From NCBI RefSeq assembly GCF_024137865.1, contig NZ_CP099960.1, forward strand, positions 806,001 through 870,000: 64,000 bases of DNA. Reading direction: 5' to 3'. The notes under the pieces were generated by a model. It had not been told where the DNA came from, ran no database searches, and was given only the letters and a program-made list of their open reading frames with translations. This DNA comes from Moraxella sp. FZFQ2102. Its GTDB lineage: Bacteria; Pseudomonadota; Gammaproteobacteria; Pseudomonadales; Moraxellaceae. The position numbers were made by a program, and so were the translations under genes. This document shows, one piece after another, positions 35,685 through 47,017 of this stretch. Each line of letters begins with the position of its first letter. Position 1 is the first letter of the stretch.

Positions 35685-36101
35685 TTAAGCATCAGGCAGC
35701 CTTGCCATCCATATCGCCACAGCCAATAATAGCACTGCCACCATGCTAAGCACCCAAAGCGGTGTGCCACCGATCAATAAAATCAGCACCGATACCGTCA
35801 TCATCGTCCACGCCAAATATTTGGCACGGCGGGGAATGGCACGGCGCGTCTGCCAATCAATAATCATCCGCCCAAAAGTCGGATGCGTGAGCAGATAATC
35901 AGAAAATCGCCGCGAGCTTTTGGCGAAACAAAATGCCGCCAATAAAATAAACACCGTCGTCGGCATCACAGGCAGCACCGCACCGATCACGCCCAAAATC
36001 AGCGATACCACGCCCAGCACAAAGTACATCGCGCGAATCGCTGGATTTTTGGGCAAGGTGGGCGGCGTTGGCATGGTCATGGTATTTCTAAATTTAAGCA
36101 T
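35685..36101 (-). CDS. DUF454 (YbaN-like) inner-membrane protein
   Basis: This 138-residue protein has three or four hydrophobic helices and the DUF454 pattern LGxIGAVLPVMPTTVFILLAAFCFAKSSRRF followed by FGRMIIDWQTRRAIPRRAK. The family has no firmly known role. The start may be at the ATG at 36101 or at MTMPTPPTLPK seven codons in. Confidence 0.85.
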   Translation of the reverse strand: MLKFRNTMTMPTPPTLPKNPAIRAMYFVLGVVSLILGVIGAVLPVMPTTVFILLAAFCFAKSSRRFSDYLLTHPTFGRMIIDWQTRRAIPRRAKYLAWTMMTVSVLILLIGGTPLWVLSMVAVLLLAVAIWMARLPDA

Positions 36102-36266
36102 GATGATTAAGCATTTTGGTCTATTGTAGCGGATTTACCCAAAATTTCTAATCAAAAAATTTCAAAATCCATCGTCGGTTTTATTGAATATACGCAACAT
36201 TTTTCTTCTGTACGCCCCATCGTTCTGTGCTACAATGAGTGCAATTTCATCAGTTTATGGATCGTT

Positions 36267-37100
36267 ATGAGTCTATTTACCCTACTACAAAACATCGTCC
36301 CACAGCAAGCCTTAAGCGAAGCGGCAGGCGCACTTGCCAAAAGTCAAAACCCTTATGTCAAAAAAGCCCTAATCCACAGCTTCGCCAAAGCCTATGGCAT
36401 CACGCTCGATGAGTATGAGCGTGGCTCACTCGATGACTATGCCAGTTTTAATGACTTTTTTACTCGTGAATTAAAAGACAACATCCGCCCGATTGATGGC
36501 GATGAAAATAGTATCATCTGCCCTGCTGATGGTACGGTGTCGCAAGCAGGCGACATTCATCACCAAGCTATCTTACAAGCCAAAGGCCGTGATTATGAAG
36601 TCGGTCAGCTCTTGGCTGATTATGACGATGGTCAGTATTTTATTGATGGCAGTTTTGCGACGATTTATCTAGCACCGAGCAATTATCACCGTGTGCATCT
36701 GCCGTTTGATGGCAAGCTGATTGCCACTCGCTATGTGCCGGGTACGCTATTTTCGGTGAATAATACCACCGCCAATGCTGTGCCTGATTTGTTCGCGCGC
36801 AATGAGCGCTTGGTATGTCTGTTTGAGACTGAGTTTGGTCGTGCTGCGGTGGTGCTGGTCGGTGCGATGATTGTGGCGGGGATTGAGTGCGTCGCGACTG
36901 GTCAGATTCGCCGTACGCCGTACATTCAGTATCGCACGCATGATATGGATATGAAAAAAGGCGATGAGCTTGGCAGATTTTATCTGGGCTCGACAGCGAT
37001 TGTTGTATTGCCAAAATCAGCAGGCAACACTTGGCTTGATGGCATCACTCATGGTCAAAAAGTGGTGATGGGTCAAGCCATCGGCAAATTAGCAAAATAA
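36267..37100 (+). CDS. psd: Phosphatidylserine decarboxylase proenzyme
   Basis: This 277-residue membrane-bound enzyme makes phosphatidylethanolamine. It matures by self-cleavage at the LGST motif (FYLGSTAIVV, about residue 244) to give the pyruvoyl group. The catalytic regions with FNDFFTRELK, ICPADGTVSQ and YHRVHLPFDG are present. It ends 9 bp before dld. Confidence 0.95.
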   Translation: MSLFTLLQNIVPQQALSEAAGALAKSQNPYVKKALIHSFAKAYGITLDEYERGSLDDYASFNDFFTRELKDNIRPIDGDENSIICPADGTVSQAGDIHHQAILQAKGRDYEVGQLLADYDDGQYFIDGSFATIYLAPSNYHRVHLPFDGKLIATRYVPGTLFSVNNTTANAVPDLFARNERLVCLFETEFGRAAVVLVGAMIVAGIECVATGQIRRTPYIQYRTHDMDMKKGDELGRFYLGSTAIVVLPKSAGNTWLDGITHGQKVVMGQAIGKLAK

Positions 37101-37109
37101 GGATAAGTC

Positions 37110-38789
37110 ATGACAGCGGTACTGATTGACACCCTAAAATCCATCGTCGGCAAAGACAATGTCCTAACCCAAGATGGTGATATGCGTTGGTATAATCAAG
37201 GCAGACGTTTTGGCAGTGGTAAGGCGTTGTGCGTGGTTATTCCTGCAACTTTATTAGAACAATGGCAAGTGCTAAAAGCCGTGGTTGAAGCGGATTGTAT
37301 TATCATCATGCAAGCGGCAAATACAGGTTTAACAGGCGGTTCAACGCCCTATGGCGACTATGACCGTCCTGTGGTGATTTTAAGTACTCGCCGTTTAACA
37401 GGTATTCAACCGATTTTAAATGGTGAACAAGTCGTATGTTTACCGGGGGCAACCTTAGATGCTTTGGAAAAAACGCTTGCGCCCTTTAACCGTGAACCAC
37501 ATTCGGTGATTGGTTCATCGTGTATTGGTGCATCAGTATTGGGCGGTGTGTGTAATAATTCAGGGGGTGCACTCGTCCGTCGGGGGCCTGCCTATACCGA
37601 ACTTGCCCTATATGCCAAAGTCGATGAAGATGGACAATTACAGCTAATCAATCATTTAGGGATTGATTTAGGAGAAACACCTGAAGAAATCCTAACACGA
37701 TTACAAAATAATGATTACCAAGTGCATGAGTGCTGTCAAAATCACGGACGCACAGCATCTGATAAGCGTTATGCCCACGATGTCCGCCAAGTCGATGCAG
37801 ACACCCCTGCTCGTTTTAATGCTGACCCAAGCCGATTATTTGAAGCATCAGGTTCTGCAGGGAAAGTGTGTGTGTTTGCGGTGCGTTTAGATACCTTTGA
37901 AAAAATTGCTAGCCGAGTATTTTATATTGGCAGTAATGACCACAATGATTTAACCGAAATTCGCCGTTATTTATTAACCGAGTTACCACGCTTGCCGATT
38001 GCAGGGGAATATATTCACCGTACCGCCTACGATATTGGGGCAAAATATGGCAAAGATACCTTTTTATTTATTGAAAAATTTGGTACAGCCAAAGTCACAC
38101 ACGCCTTTGCTTTAAAAGATAAAGTCGATGGCATTTGTGAAAAATTACATATTCAAGGGCTAACTGACCATACGTTACAAGCGATTACCAGTTTAATGCC
38201 TTCGCATTTGCCAAAACGTATGAATGAGTTTCGTGATTTATACGAACATCATTTAATTTTACGCATTGAACACCAAGATGTCGAAACGGTCGGACATTTT
38301 TTAACAGAATATTTTGCCAAACATACGACAGGCAATTATTTTTTATGTGACGATGAAGAAGGTCGCAAGGCATTTTTACATCGTTTTGCGGTTGCAGGGG
38401 CGGCGATTCGCTATCGTGATACCCATCGCAATGAAGTGGAAGATATTGTTGCTTTAGACATTGCTTTACGCCGTAATGACCGTGATTGGGTCGAAACCTT
38501 GCCTGAAGAGATGGAAAAAAATATTATCCATAAATTGTATTATGGGCATTTTATGTGCCATGTGTTCCATCAAGATTATATTGTGAAAAAAGGCATAGAC
38601 CCACTGGCAATGGAGCATGAAATGTGGAAATTGTTAGATGAGCGTCGTGCAGAGTATCCTGCTGAACATAATGTTGGACATTTATATGTGGCAAAACCAA
38701 GCCTAAAACAGCATTATCAAGCCCTTGACCCAACCAATCAATTTAATGTGGGCATTGGACATACGTCTAAGAAAAAACATTGGGCTTAA
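37110..38789 (+). CDS. dld: Quinone-dependent D-lactate dehydrogenase
   Basis: This 559-residue peripheral membrane flavoenzyme oxidises D-lactate to pyruvate and feeds the quinone pool. It has the FAD-binding segment QAANTGLTGGSTPYGDYDRP, GSSCIGASVLGGVCNNSGGALVRRGPAY and the Dld-specific C-terminal membrane-binding domain (HNVGHLYVAKPSL). The first ~40 codons have the codon use of the neighbours. After about 37240 the DNA becomes clearly more AT-rich up to the stop, which suggests replacement by recombination with a relative. Confidence 0.95.
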   Translation: MTAVLIDTLKSIVGKDNVLTQDGDMRWYNQGRRFGSGKALCVVIPATLLEQWQVLKAVVEADCIIIMQAANTGLTGGSTPYGDYDRPVVILSTRRLTGIQPILNGEQVVCLPGATLDALEKTLAPFNREPHSVIGSSCIGASVLGGVCNNSGGALVRRGPAYTELALYAKVDEDGQLQLINHLGIDLGETPEEILTRLQNNDYQVHECCQNHGRTASDKRYAHDVRQVDADTPARFNADPSRLFEASGSAGKVCVFAVRLDTFEKIASRVFYIGSNDHNDLTEIRRYLLTELPRLPIAGEYIHRTAYDIGAKYGKDTFLFIEKFGTAKVTHAFALKDKVDGICEKLHIQGLTDHTLQAITSLMPSHLPKRMNEFRDLYEHHLILRIEHQDVETVGHFLTEYFAKHTTGNYFLCDDEEGRKAFLHRFAVAGAAIRYRDTHRNEVEDIVALDIALRRNDRDWVETLPEEMEKNIIHKLYYGHFMCHVFHQDYIVKKGIDPLAMEHEMWKLLDERRAEYPAEHNVGHLYVAKPSLKQHYQALDPTNQFNVGIGHTSKKKHWA

Positions 38790-38812
38790 ATCCACCCATG
38801 CAATGTTGCAAT

Positions 38813-38849
38813 AAAAATCACCCGATGGTAATGCGATCGGGTGATTTTT
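38813..38849. terminator. Bidirectional terminator between dld and gltS
   Basis: aaaaatcacccgat pairs with atcgggtgattttt around a short loop; A and T runs flank it on both strands. Confidence 0.9.
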
Positions 38850-38863
38850 ATTGATGGAAGTAA

Positions 38864-40135
38864 TTAGCTAAACATGCCCAAGAAACCTTGCAAGATGGCG
38901 ACGTTCATCAAATCCACAAAGAATGCACCCACCATCGGCACAATCAAAAACGCCTTATGTGATGGGACATAACGGTCGGTGATGGCCTGCATATTGGCAA
39001 TCGCTGTCGGTGTCGCCCCCATGCCAAAGCCGCAATGACCTGCCGCCAACACCGCTGCATCATAGTCCTTGCCCATGATACGGAAAGTAACAAAGTAAGC
39101 ATAAGCAATCATCACCACTGTCTGTACTGCCAAGACCACGAGAATCGATGGGCCCAAGTCCGCCAATTCCCACAGTTTCAATGACAATAAAGCCATCGCC
39201 AAGAACAATGACAATGCCGCATTACCAAAGACATCGATGGCACGGTCAAACATATCAAAGTTAAAGAAAGTGGTCAAAGTATTACGAATCACCACACCGC
39301 CAAATAACGCCCATACGAAGGTCGGTAGCTCAAACCAAGTGTCCTTGGCGATGCCTGTCATGATATCGGCAAATGCCAAACACGCTGCAAATAGTGCCAG
39401 CGTCTCAATGGTCGATGATGCAGTAATCAAGCGGATATTATCAGGACGCTCGAACATCTCTTTGTGTGCAGTATCATCATCAATATTATGCTTGGTGCTA
39501 TATAGCGACTGACTGTCTGCTACTTCTTCGACGGCTGAGCGGTTTTCTTTGTCTTCGCTTGGCTTGATACCCAAATTGGTAATCAATCGTTTGGCAACCG
39601 GGCCACCAATGATACCGCCCGCCACCAGACCATAGGTCGCACAGGCGATGCCCAGTGTGGTTGCGCCGATGACACCGTATTTATCTTCAAAGGTCGTGCC
39701 CCACGCGCCTGCCGTACCATGACCACCAGTCAAAGAAATCGAACCTGCCACCAAGCCCATCAATGGATCTAGCCCCAGTGCCGATGCCACACCGACACCG
39801 ACAGCGTTTTGGACAATGATGAATCCTGATACCACCACCAAAAACACGAGCAGCGGCTTACCGCCTGCTTTTAGGCGACCGAAGTCCGCCGACAGACCAA
39901 TGGATGCAAAGAACATCAGCATACACGCCGTTTGTAGCTCTTTTTGAAAAGTAAAACTATAGCCAAACACTGCATTTAGCGTATAAACAATCGCTGCCGC
40001 AATCAAACCGCCCGCCACAGGCTCAGGGATGTTAAAATCTGACAAAAACTTGATACGCTTGACCATCGCTTTACCAAGCAATAGCACCATCGTCGCCAAA
40101 ATCAGCGTATAGTAGCCGTTGAGTGTAATTTCCAC
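38864..40135 (-). CDS. gltS: Sodium/glutamate symporter
   Basis: This ~423-residue inner-membrane carrier takes up glutamate with Na+. It has about ten hydrophobic helices and the Gly-rich signatures GSISLTGGHGTAGAWG and AGHCGFGMGATPTAIANM, which are the two re-entrant loops of the ESS family. I choose the GTG at 40135 because AAGGAGG lies just upstream; a TTG five codons earlier overlaps that site. Confidence 0.93.
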   Translation of the reverse strand: MEITLNGYYTLILATMVLLLGKAMVKRIKFLSDFNIPEPVAGGLIAAAIVYTLNAVFGYSFTFQKELQTACMLMFFASIGLSADFGRLKAGGKPLLVFLVVVSGFIIVQNAVGVGVASALGLDPLMGLVAGSISLTGGHGTAGAWGTTFEDKYGVIGATTLGIACATYGLVAGGIIGGPVAKRLITNLGIKPSEDKENRSAVEEVADSQSLYSTKHNIDDDTAHKEMFERPDNIRLITASSTIETLALFAACLAFADIMTGIAKDTWFELPTFVWALFGGVVIRNTLTTFFNFDMFDRAIDVFGNAALSLFLAMALLSLKLWELADLGPSILVVLAVQTVVMIAYAYFVTFRIMGKDYDAAVLAAGHCGFGMGATPTAIANMQAITDRYVPSHKAFLIVPMVGAFFVDLMNVAILQGFLGMFS

Positions 40136-40415
40136 ACAGCCCTCCTTCAAAAACCCATCACACGCCTGCCAGTCTTCACCAACAAGCCATGATTAATAAG
40201 AAAATCAGAACAATTATTGCAAAACTCATAACATCATGAGTAAACCTTATCATTATAAGTGATTTTTTGGATAAATTGGGCAAAATTTCCGCTAATATCT
40301 TATTGATTTGTAAATTATTTTTTTATAGCTTAAAATTGTGTAAAATTTAATCAGACTTATGCAAATTTTCTCTACACTTATTCATAGGATATTCATATAA
40401 ATGATAACAAGCCAA
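40136..40415. other. gltS-purL intergenic region
   Basis: 280 bp of AT-rich DNA upstream of gltS and beyond the purL terminator. It should hold the gltS promoter; no coding sequence is evident. Confidence 0.4.
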
Positions 40416-40449
40416 AACAAAACCCCAAACCACCATGAGTGATTTGGGG
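40416..40449 (-). terminator. Terminator after purL
   Basis: ccccaaaccac (40423-40433) pairs with gtgatttgggg (40439-40449) apart from one mismatch; on the minus strand a T-rich run follows. Confidence 0.75.
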
Positions 40450-40478
40450 CAAGTTGTTATTCGGCTATTAACCTGTGA

Positions 40479-43400
40479 TTAACGCAAGAATGCTCGAGCG
40501 TTGCGGAATAGACGCATCCACGCACCGTCGTTTTGCCATTCATCAGGCTTCCATGAATGATTCACCGCACGCAGATTACGCTCTGGATGTGGCATCATCA
40601 AGGTCACACGGCCATCATTACTACAGATACCCGTCACACCCTCTGGCGAGCCGTTCGGGTTCAGCGGATAATGCTCAGTTGGATTGCCTTGACTATCGAC
40701 ATAACGCAGGGCAATCTGGCCATGACGCGCCAGTTCCGCCATTGATTTGTCATCCAAATCAGCATAGCCTTCACCATGAGCGATGGCGATTGGCAAGATG
40801 CTGTCTTGCATCCCTTTTAGCAGGACGGATTTGGTACGCTCAACACGGACATTGACCGTGCGTGCTTCAAAGCGAGCTGATTTGTTCGCTCTAAAGCGTG
40901 GGAAATGCTCAGCACCGACCATCAAGTCCTTGAGCTGACTCATCATCTGACAGCCATTACATACGCCCAGCGCAAAGGTCTCAGGACGATGGAAGAAGCG
41001 AGCAAACTGCATACGCAGCTCATCATGGAATAGCACCGAGTTCGCCCAGCCCGAGCCTGCGCCCAGTACATCGCCATAGCTAAAGCCACCGCACGCCACC
41101 AAGCCTTCGAAATCACGCAGATTGATGCGACCGCTCATCAAATCGCTCATATGCACATCGATGGCATCAAAGCCTGCACGCACAAAGCCTGCACCCATCT
41201 CAAGATGACCATTGACGCCTTGTTCACGCAAGATGGCGACTTTTGGTAGGCTCGTACGGCTGTTGATATATGGCGCTTCGACCGCCAAATCTAGGTCAAA
41301 ATTAGCATCAGCAATCAAGCCATGATGATTGATGTCACTGATTAGGGCAAATTCTTGGTCGGCACAGGCAGGGTTGTCACGCAGACTTTGGATGGCATGG
41401 CTGACTTTTGCCCATTCTTGTTGTAGCTCACTGCGATCAAAGGCAAGCTGTACCGTTGGCGTCGTGATGGTCAATTTATCCACGCCTGCACCACCTGCTG
41501 GTGTCGCCTTGGCATCACCAACAAGGCTTGTCAATGCTGATACACCATGCTCATCTGCCAATGCGACAAAGGCATCAACATCTTCAGGCAATACCTGTAC
41601 CACCGCACCCAACTCTTCGGCGAATAGCTGACCAAGCAGATTGTCATCGCTTAGAGCAAGATTGATCGCCATACGGCTGGCAAACTGCATTTCAGCCACT
41701 GCCGCCACCAAACCACCATCACCGATGTCATGATATGCCTTGATCACGCCTGCTTTGGCAGCCGCTTGGATAAAGGCAAAGAAATTGGCAAGGTCGGCTG
41801 CCTTGTCCAAATCAGGGCAATCATTACCCAATTGGCTCAAGGTCTGTGCAAAAATCGAACCGCCCAAACGCAGCTTGCCGCCTGACAAATCAATGCGATA
41901 CAGCACTGAGTCACTATTGACAAGTGCTGGCGTCAGCGTGCCTGCGACATCTTGGACAGGTGCAAAGGCAGTGATGATCAGGCTCATCGGTGAGCTGACT
42001 GTCTTGTCCACGCCATCATCTTGCCAGTTGGCTTTCATTGACAAGCTGTCTTTGCCCACAGGAATGGTGATACCAAGCGCAGGGCACAGCTCTTCGCCGA
42101 CTGCGTGCACCGCGTCAAACAGTGCAGCATCTTCTTTTTCGTCGCCACAGGCTGCCATCCAGTTGGCTGATAGAGTCACATCGCTGATTTTGGCGATGCG
42201 TGCTGATGCGATATTGGTCACCGCTTCACCGACTGCTAGGCGTGCTGATGCCGTTGGGCTAATCAATGCCACTGGCGCACGCTCGCCCATCGCCATCGCT
42301 TCACCCGTGGTGGCGGTTAGGCTCGTGCTGGTCACCGCACAGTCTGCCACGGGCACTTGGTAGCGACCGACATACTGATCTTGGGTCACCATGCCAGTGA
42401 TTGAGCGGTCACCGATGCTGATTAGGAATGACTTGCTGGCGACCGTTGGATGGCGTAGGACATCTTTGATACTCGTTGCCAAATCCACTGATGAGACATC
42501 CAAGGCACGCAGCTCAGTGTCACGACGACTAAAGCTACGCTTCATCTTTGGCGTACCACCAAGCAGCACTTGCATTGGCATATCAACAGGTTGCTCTGGT
42601 AATAGGCTGTCATCGACTTGTAGCTGACGCACCGCAGTCGCTGTACCCAAGATAGCATATGGGCAGCGTTCACGCGCACAAATGTCATCAAATAGCTTTT
42701 CGCTCTCAGGACGGATAGCCAGCACATAACGCTCTTGGGCTTCGTTTGACCAGATAGCCATCGGCGACATACCCGCTTCTAGTGATGGCACTTTACGCAG
42801 ATTTAGGTGTGCGCCCAGCTCATGATCATCGACAAGCTCAGGCATGGCATTTGACAGACCACCTGCACCGACATCGTGGATTGAGATGATTGGGTTGTTA
42901 TCATTGCCATCTTTTGCCATCGCCCAACAGGTGTCAATAACTTCTTGGCAGCGACGCTCCATCTCAGCATTATCACGCTGTACAGATGCAAAATCCAAGC
43001 CTTCGTCCAACTCACCACTATCCACCGAGCTTGCTGCACCACCGCCCAGACCGATTTGCATCGCAGGGCCACCGAGTACGATGAGCAAATCCCCTTCTTG
43101 GATGGCATTTTTTTGAACCAAATTACGCTTGATATTACCATAGCCACCAGCAATCATGATTGGCTTATGATAGCCACGCATTTGGCTGCCGTCTTGTTCG
43201 GCGGATGTATCCAGCTGGAAGGTACGGAAATAGCCGTTTAGGTTCGGACGACCAAATTCGTTAGCAAAAGCCGCACCGCCCAATGGACCTTCGATCATGA
43301 TATCCAGTGCCGATGCCATGCGTGATGGCTTGCCATAGTCAGCTGCCGATACCTTGCCTGATGTTTCCCATTTTTCATGCATCGTTGGCAGGTGCAGATG

Positions 43401-44423
43401 TGAGACGCTAAAGCCTGTCAAGCCAGCTTTTGGCTTACCGCCACGACCTGTCGCACCTTCGTCACGAATCTCACCGCCAGCACCTGTCGCTGCACCTGCA
43501 AATGGAGCAATCGCCGTTGGGTGGTTGTGCGTTTCGACTTTCATCAAGATATCGACTTGTTCATTATGAAAACCGTACTGTGCTTCACCTGCATCGTTTT
43601 TGGTTGGATAAAAACGCTCAGCCACAAAGCCTTCCATCACCGCTGCGTTATCCTTGTAGGCCGATAGGATGCCTTCAGAATGCTTTTCGTGGGTGTTGCG
43701 AATCATCTTGAACAGTGATTTTGGCTGTACTTCACCATCGATCGTCCATTCGGCATTAAAAATCTTGTGGCGGCAGTGCTCAGAGTTGGCTTGGGCGAAC
43801 ATCATCAGCTCGACATCGGTCGGATTGCGGCCAAGCTTGGTGAAGTTTTCGACCAAATAATCAATATCTTCGCTCGATAACGCAAAGCCAAATTCAGTAT
43901 TGGCAGACACCAGTGCATCACGGCCTTTGCCCATGATATCCACTGTGCTTAGGTGTGCAGGCTCGCCATCGACGAACAAGGCTGACACATCACCAAGCTC
44001 ATAAACCAAGCTTTGGGTCATGCGATCGTGCAAGATGGCTTCGGCAGCAGGTGGCAGACGGCTTGGCAGATTTTCGCCTGTCAAGGTATAAACCACCACA
44101 CGCTCAACACGGTGAATATCCACGCCACAGTTATTAAAAATATCGGTCGCCTTCGATGCCCATGGGCTAATCGTGCCAAAACGCGGTGCAACCACCACTT
44201 GCACTTGATTTGCACCTGCTGTGCTAAGGCTTGGCGTCTGACCTTGGTTCAATAAATCCAAAGCCTTCTTATGATCGGCATCAGATAATGGCGCATCAAA
44301 GACATAAACCTGCTGGCTGTCAAGCTTGCTGATGGCAAGCCCTGCCTTTTCTTTAAGTTGGTCTGCCAATTTCTTGGCTTGAAAATCGGTCAAAAATCCC
44401 AAACCTGCGATGGTGCTCATCAT
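40479..44423 (-). CDS. purL: Phosphoribosylformylglycinamidine synthase
   Basis: This 1314-residue enzyme turns FGAR into FGAM with glutamine and ATP in purine synthesis. The large single-chain form of gamma-proteobacteria is seen: the N-terminal FGAM_N region, two AIRS-like halves ([13 protein letters not shown] and VGKDSLSMK), and the C-terminal glutaminase with its Cys in [11 protein letters not shown] and His in MMPHPER. Two ATG codons start it (44423 or 44420). Confidence 0.97.
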   Translation of the reverse strand: MMSTIAGLGFLTDFQAKKLADQLKEKAGLAISKLDSQQVYVFDAPLSDADHKKALDLLNQGQTPSLSTAGANQVQVVVAPRFGTISPWASKATDIFNNCGVDIHRVERVVVYTLTGENLPSRLPPAAEAILHDRMTQSLVYELGDVSALFVDGEPAHLSTVDIMGKGRDALVSANTEFGFALSSEDIDYLVENFTKLGRNPTDVELMMFAQANSEHCRHKIFNAEWTIDGEVQPKSLFKMIRNTHEKHSEGILSAYKDNAAVMEGFVAERFYPTKNDAGEAQYGFHNEQVDILMKVETHNHPTAIAPFAGAATGAGGEIRDEGATGRGGKPKAGLTGFSVSHLHLPTMHEKWETSGKVSAADYGKPSRMASALDIMIEGPLGGAAFANEFGRPNLNGYFRTFQLDTSAEQDGSQMRGYHKPIMIAGGYGNIKRNLVQKNAIQEGDLLIVLGGPAMQIGLGGGAASSVDSGELDEGLDFASVQRDNAEMERRCQEVIDTCWAMAKDGNDNNPIISIHDVGAGGLSNAMPELVDDHELGAHLNLRKVPSLEAGMSPMAIWSNEAQERYVLAIRPESEKLFDDICARERCPYAILGTATAVRQLQVDDSLLPEQPVDMPMQVLLGGTPKMKRSFSRRDTELRALDVSSVDLATSIKDVLRHPTVASKSFLISIGDRSITGMVTQDQYVGRYQVPVADCAVTSTSLTATTGEAMAMGERAPVALISPTASARLAVGEAVTNIASARIAKISDVTLSANWMAACGDEKEDAALFDAVHAVGEELCPALGITIPVGKDSLSMKANWQDDGVDKTVSSPMSLIITAFAPVQDVAGTLTPALVNSDSVLYRIDLSGGKLRLGGSIFAQTLSQLGNDCPDLDKAADLANFFAFIQAAAKAGVIKAYHDIGDGGLVAAVAEMQFASRMAINLALSDDNLLGQLFAEELGAVVQVLPEDVDAFVALADEHGVSALTSLVGDAKATPAGGAGVDKLTITTPTVQLAFDRSELQQEWAKVSHAIQSLRDNPACADQEFALISDINHHGLIADANFDLDLAVEAPYINSRTSLPKVAILREQGVNGHLEMGAGFVRAGFDAIDVHMSDLMSGRINLRDFEGLVACGGFSYGDVLGAGSGWANSVLFHDELRMQFARFFHRPETFALGVCNGCQMMSQLKDLMVGAEHFPRFRANKSARFEARTVNVRVERTKSVLLKGMQDSILPIAIAHGEGYADLDDKSMAELARHGQIALRYVDSQGNPTEHYPLNPNGSPEGVTGICSNDGRVTLMMPHPERNLRAVNHSWKPDEWQNDGAWMRLFRNARAFLR

Positions 44424-44536
44424 GGTGTTTACCCTTGCAAAAGTCGTCAGTTGATTGACAAAATGAAATGCTGATTATTATAACAGAAAATTAGGGCGAA
44501 ATTTTGGGCAATAACAAAAGAAGTTGTAGATAATGA

Positions 44537-44569
44537 TAAAAAAGGCTGAAAATTTCGTGATTTTCAGCC
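44537..44569 (-). terminator. Terminator after the methyltransferase gene
   Basis: ggctgaaaat (44544-44553) pairs with attttcagcc (44560-44569), followed on the minus strand by six T. Confidence 0.85.
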
Positions 44570-44593
44570 CAATGCTTGGATACTTGGGAGTGG

Positions 44594-45382
44594 TTAGCCA
44601 CCGAACGCGAAGGTTGGTGGGTATTCTGCACTCATCCAGTGCCGCTCCCCCTCCTCCACTTGACCGCGATGCGGGGTAAGATGATACAGATTTTGAACAG
44701 CGCACAGTCTAAGCAAATCATCAACACTCTCAACTTGCACCGACAGTTTATCAACCGTCACCTGCGTTGGGAAAGTCGCCGTTTTGAGCTGATGATAAAT
44801 CTCAGCCGCCATGCCAAAGGTACTCATCTGCATTTGCTTGACGCGAAAACCTGTTTGATAAAACATTTTGCGCGCATCAAAATCAGTAAAATATCGAATG
44901 TGCGTAAAATCCAGCAAGCCATAGTTTTGGTAACGCCAATGACCACGCACTGCGTCGAGCAGCACCAACAAATTGGACGCATTGGGCAAGCTGACCAAGA
45001 CCTGCGCATCGTCACTGACTTTATCTTGCAGATCTTGCAATAACTCCCAAGGATTATAAAGATGCTCTAAAACATCAAATAAACACACCATATCAAACGG
45101 TGTATCAATGCCATAACTGCCCAAATCTGCTTTGGTCACATCTTCTTGGATAATCAAGTGGTAATCTTTGGCGGCGATTTCGGCTGCTTGGGCATTAAAT
45201 TCACAGCCAACCAAATGCACATCAGGATAGCGGCGTTTCAGTTCGCGACCGACCGAACCGACATTACAACCAATGTCCAAAACGCGCATCGGCGCACGCT
45301 CAAGCAATGCCAAGCACTCAGGGCGCGGATTATCATCATAAGTCAAGCCATTGCTCGCGCGCTGCCAAACATACTGTGTCAT
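44594..45382 (-). CDS. Class I SAM-dependent methyltransferase
   Basis: This 262-residue protein has the SAM-binding motif VLDIGCNVGSVGREL (about 34-48), then VGCEFN, FDMVCLFDVLEHLYNP and LVSLPNASN, giving a MetW- or UbiG-like methyltransferase fold. Its substrate is unknown. The end of an IS200/IS605 element lies only about 15-20 bp upstream of its start, so its native promoter has been displaced. Confidence 0.8.
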   Translation of the reverse strand: MTQYVWQRASNGLTYDDNPRPECLALLERAPMRVLDIGCNVGSVGRELKRRYPDVHLVGCEFNAQAAEIAAKDYHLIIQEDVTKADLGSYGIDTPFDMVCLFDVLEHLYNPWELLQDLQDKVSDDAQVLVSLPNASNLLVLLDAVRGHWRYQNYGLLDFTHIRYFTDFDARKMFYQTGFRVKQMQMSTFGMAAEIYHQLKTATFPTQVTVDKLSVQVESVDDLLRLCAVQNLYHLTPHRGQVEEGERHWMSAEYPPTFAFGG

Positions 45383-45402
45383 ACCATTCTCTTTATGTGA
45401 AC

Positions 45403-45600
45403 TACCACCCCCTAAAGGGCGTGGCTTCCTAAGTCAAAGACTTATTCTTTTTTGACGGTTCTTATGTCAGTAACGCTTAGTTACTGACACAGGGTATCCT
45501 TACCCTCGGGGTTGCGACTTTCGCAGGGCTCCAGTCGTCTTATATCCCCTCCACGCTCCTTGCTCGTCCAGTAGATGGTTTTACTGAGTTAGGCTTTCTG
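45403..45600 (-). ncRNA. Possible guide (omega/re) RNA region of the IS605 right end
   Basis: In IS605-type elements the TnpB guide RNA comes from the 3' end of tnpB and the element end. This stretch downstream of tnpB is structured and conserved-looking, with several stem-forming segments. The call is from position and known biology only. Confidence 0.4.
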
Positions 45601-46935
45601 CGTTTGCCTTTTTTTGGCTAGTGCATCTTCTGTAGTCAGCAAGTTACCATCCAACACCGTTCCAGTGTCTTTAATGAGCTTAATTGCTCGCTTGGCAATC
45701 ACTTTCGCTGCATTGGTGTCAGCGTTCTCAGCGTGTCCACAGCTTAGACAAACAAATTTGTCTTGTGTTTGTCTGTTATCTGGGTGAGTGTGGCCACAGA
45801 AGGCACACTCTTGAGAAGTGTGATGCGCAGGGACTTTAAACACCGCTTTATTAAGTTTAGCGGCTTTATAAGTCACAAACAGACCGATCCTGTACCAACC
45901 AGCATGTAAGATCGCTTTGTTTAAACCTGCTTTCTTACTAGCACCGTTGTATAAAAACTTACCTGTCTTTTCACAACGCTTTGGCTTTGGGCGTTTGGTC
46001 ATGTTTTTGGTTTTTAAGTCTTCTAACACAAAGACTTGATTATCACTATCCACAATCTTTCTTGAAGTTTGATGTGCAAACTCAATACGGATGTTGGCTA
46101 TTTGTTCATGCGCTTTGGATAGATGAAATTTGGTTTTGTTGTAGCGATTTGAGCCTTTGACTTGGCGTGATAGTCTGCGCTGCAATCGTTTTAGTTTGGT
46201 TTGCAACTGTTTAAATCGCTGTAATTGCTTGTCGGAGTAACTAAAATTACCGTCATTGCCCAAACCTTTATCATTGGTCGCACAAGTAATGGCAACACCC
46301 CGATCCATGCCAAGGGTGAGTTTATCCAAATCTTCTGCATCTAATGTGCGTAATTGTTCTAGCTGTTGTTCTAAGCTTAATATCATAGCATCATCAATCA
46401 GTGGATCTGTGTAATTAAATGACACTGACCAGCGACCACGACGCTTACTAACCGTAATTGAGCGTGGAAACTCATAATCTCGATGTGCGCTGAATTTAAG
46501 CAACCCAATGGGCTTGGATTTTGTGCCAAGCTCAATACAGGTTTCACCTGATTTTGGGTGTTTAACGAACCGAAACAATTCACTGGTGATATAAACAGAG
46601 GCTTTGTCTTTCTTAGCGTGAAATCTTGGACGACCGCAGACACCACGCAGAAAGTTAATAAAGGTTTGATACCAACGGACAGCACCGTTTCTTAGAATTT
46701 GACTGGGAACATCATAGAACCACGGTGTTAATTCTTTGTCTTTATACTGAGAATAGCTTTGATCATGTAATCCATAGGCATATTCTTTGGGGAAGAATTT
46801 ACGACATAAGCCACGGTAGTAAACATCTTCTTGTGCTTTGGCATTCCAGATAGCACGCTGACAGCCCATCCATCAACTTAGGATGAGTCTTAATTCATCT
46901 GTCGGGTGTGCTTGGAATTTAACGCCAGTGAGCAT
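45589..46935 (-). pseudogene. tnpB: TnpB RNA-guided nuclease with in-frame TGA
   Basis: The 426-residue frame from the ATG at 46869 holds the RuvC-type acidic residues (D in TLGMDRGVAI, E in VFVLEDLKTKN, D in NADTNAAKV) and the zinc ribbon CAFCGH...CLSCGH. The normal N terminus is also present upstream in the same frame: an ATG at 46935 starts GVKFQAHPTDELRLILS, then a TGA at 46873-46875, then WMGCQRAIWN. The nuclease therefore either restarts at 46869 without its first 22 residues, or is inactive. Without the stop it would be about 448 residues. Confidence 0.8.
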
Positions 46936-47017
46936 AAGAAACAAGAAATACCAGTGGTTGATTATGTGGTGATTATAGCATATAATATCAGGTAAAACAA
47001 TCTAGTGAAAGCATATT

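Noticed and set aside
44013..44255. Plus-strand small frames within purL
   Set aside because: Shadows of purL codons without initiation signals.
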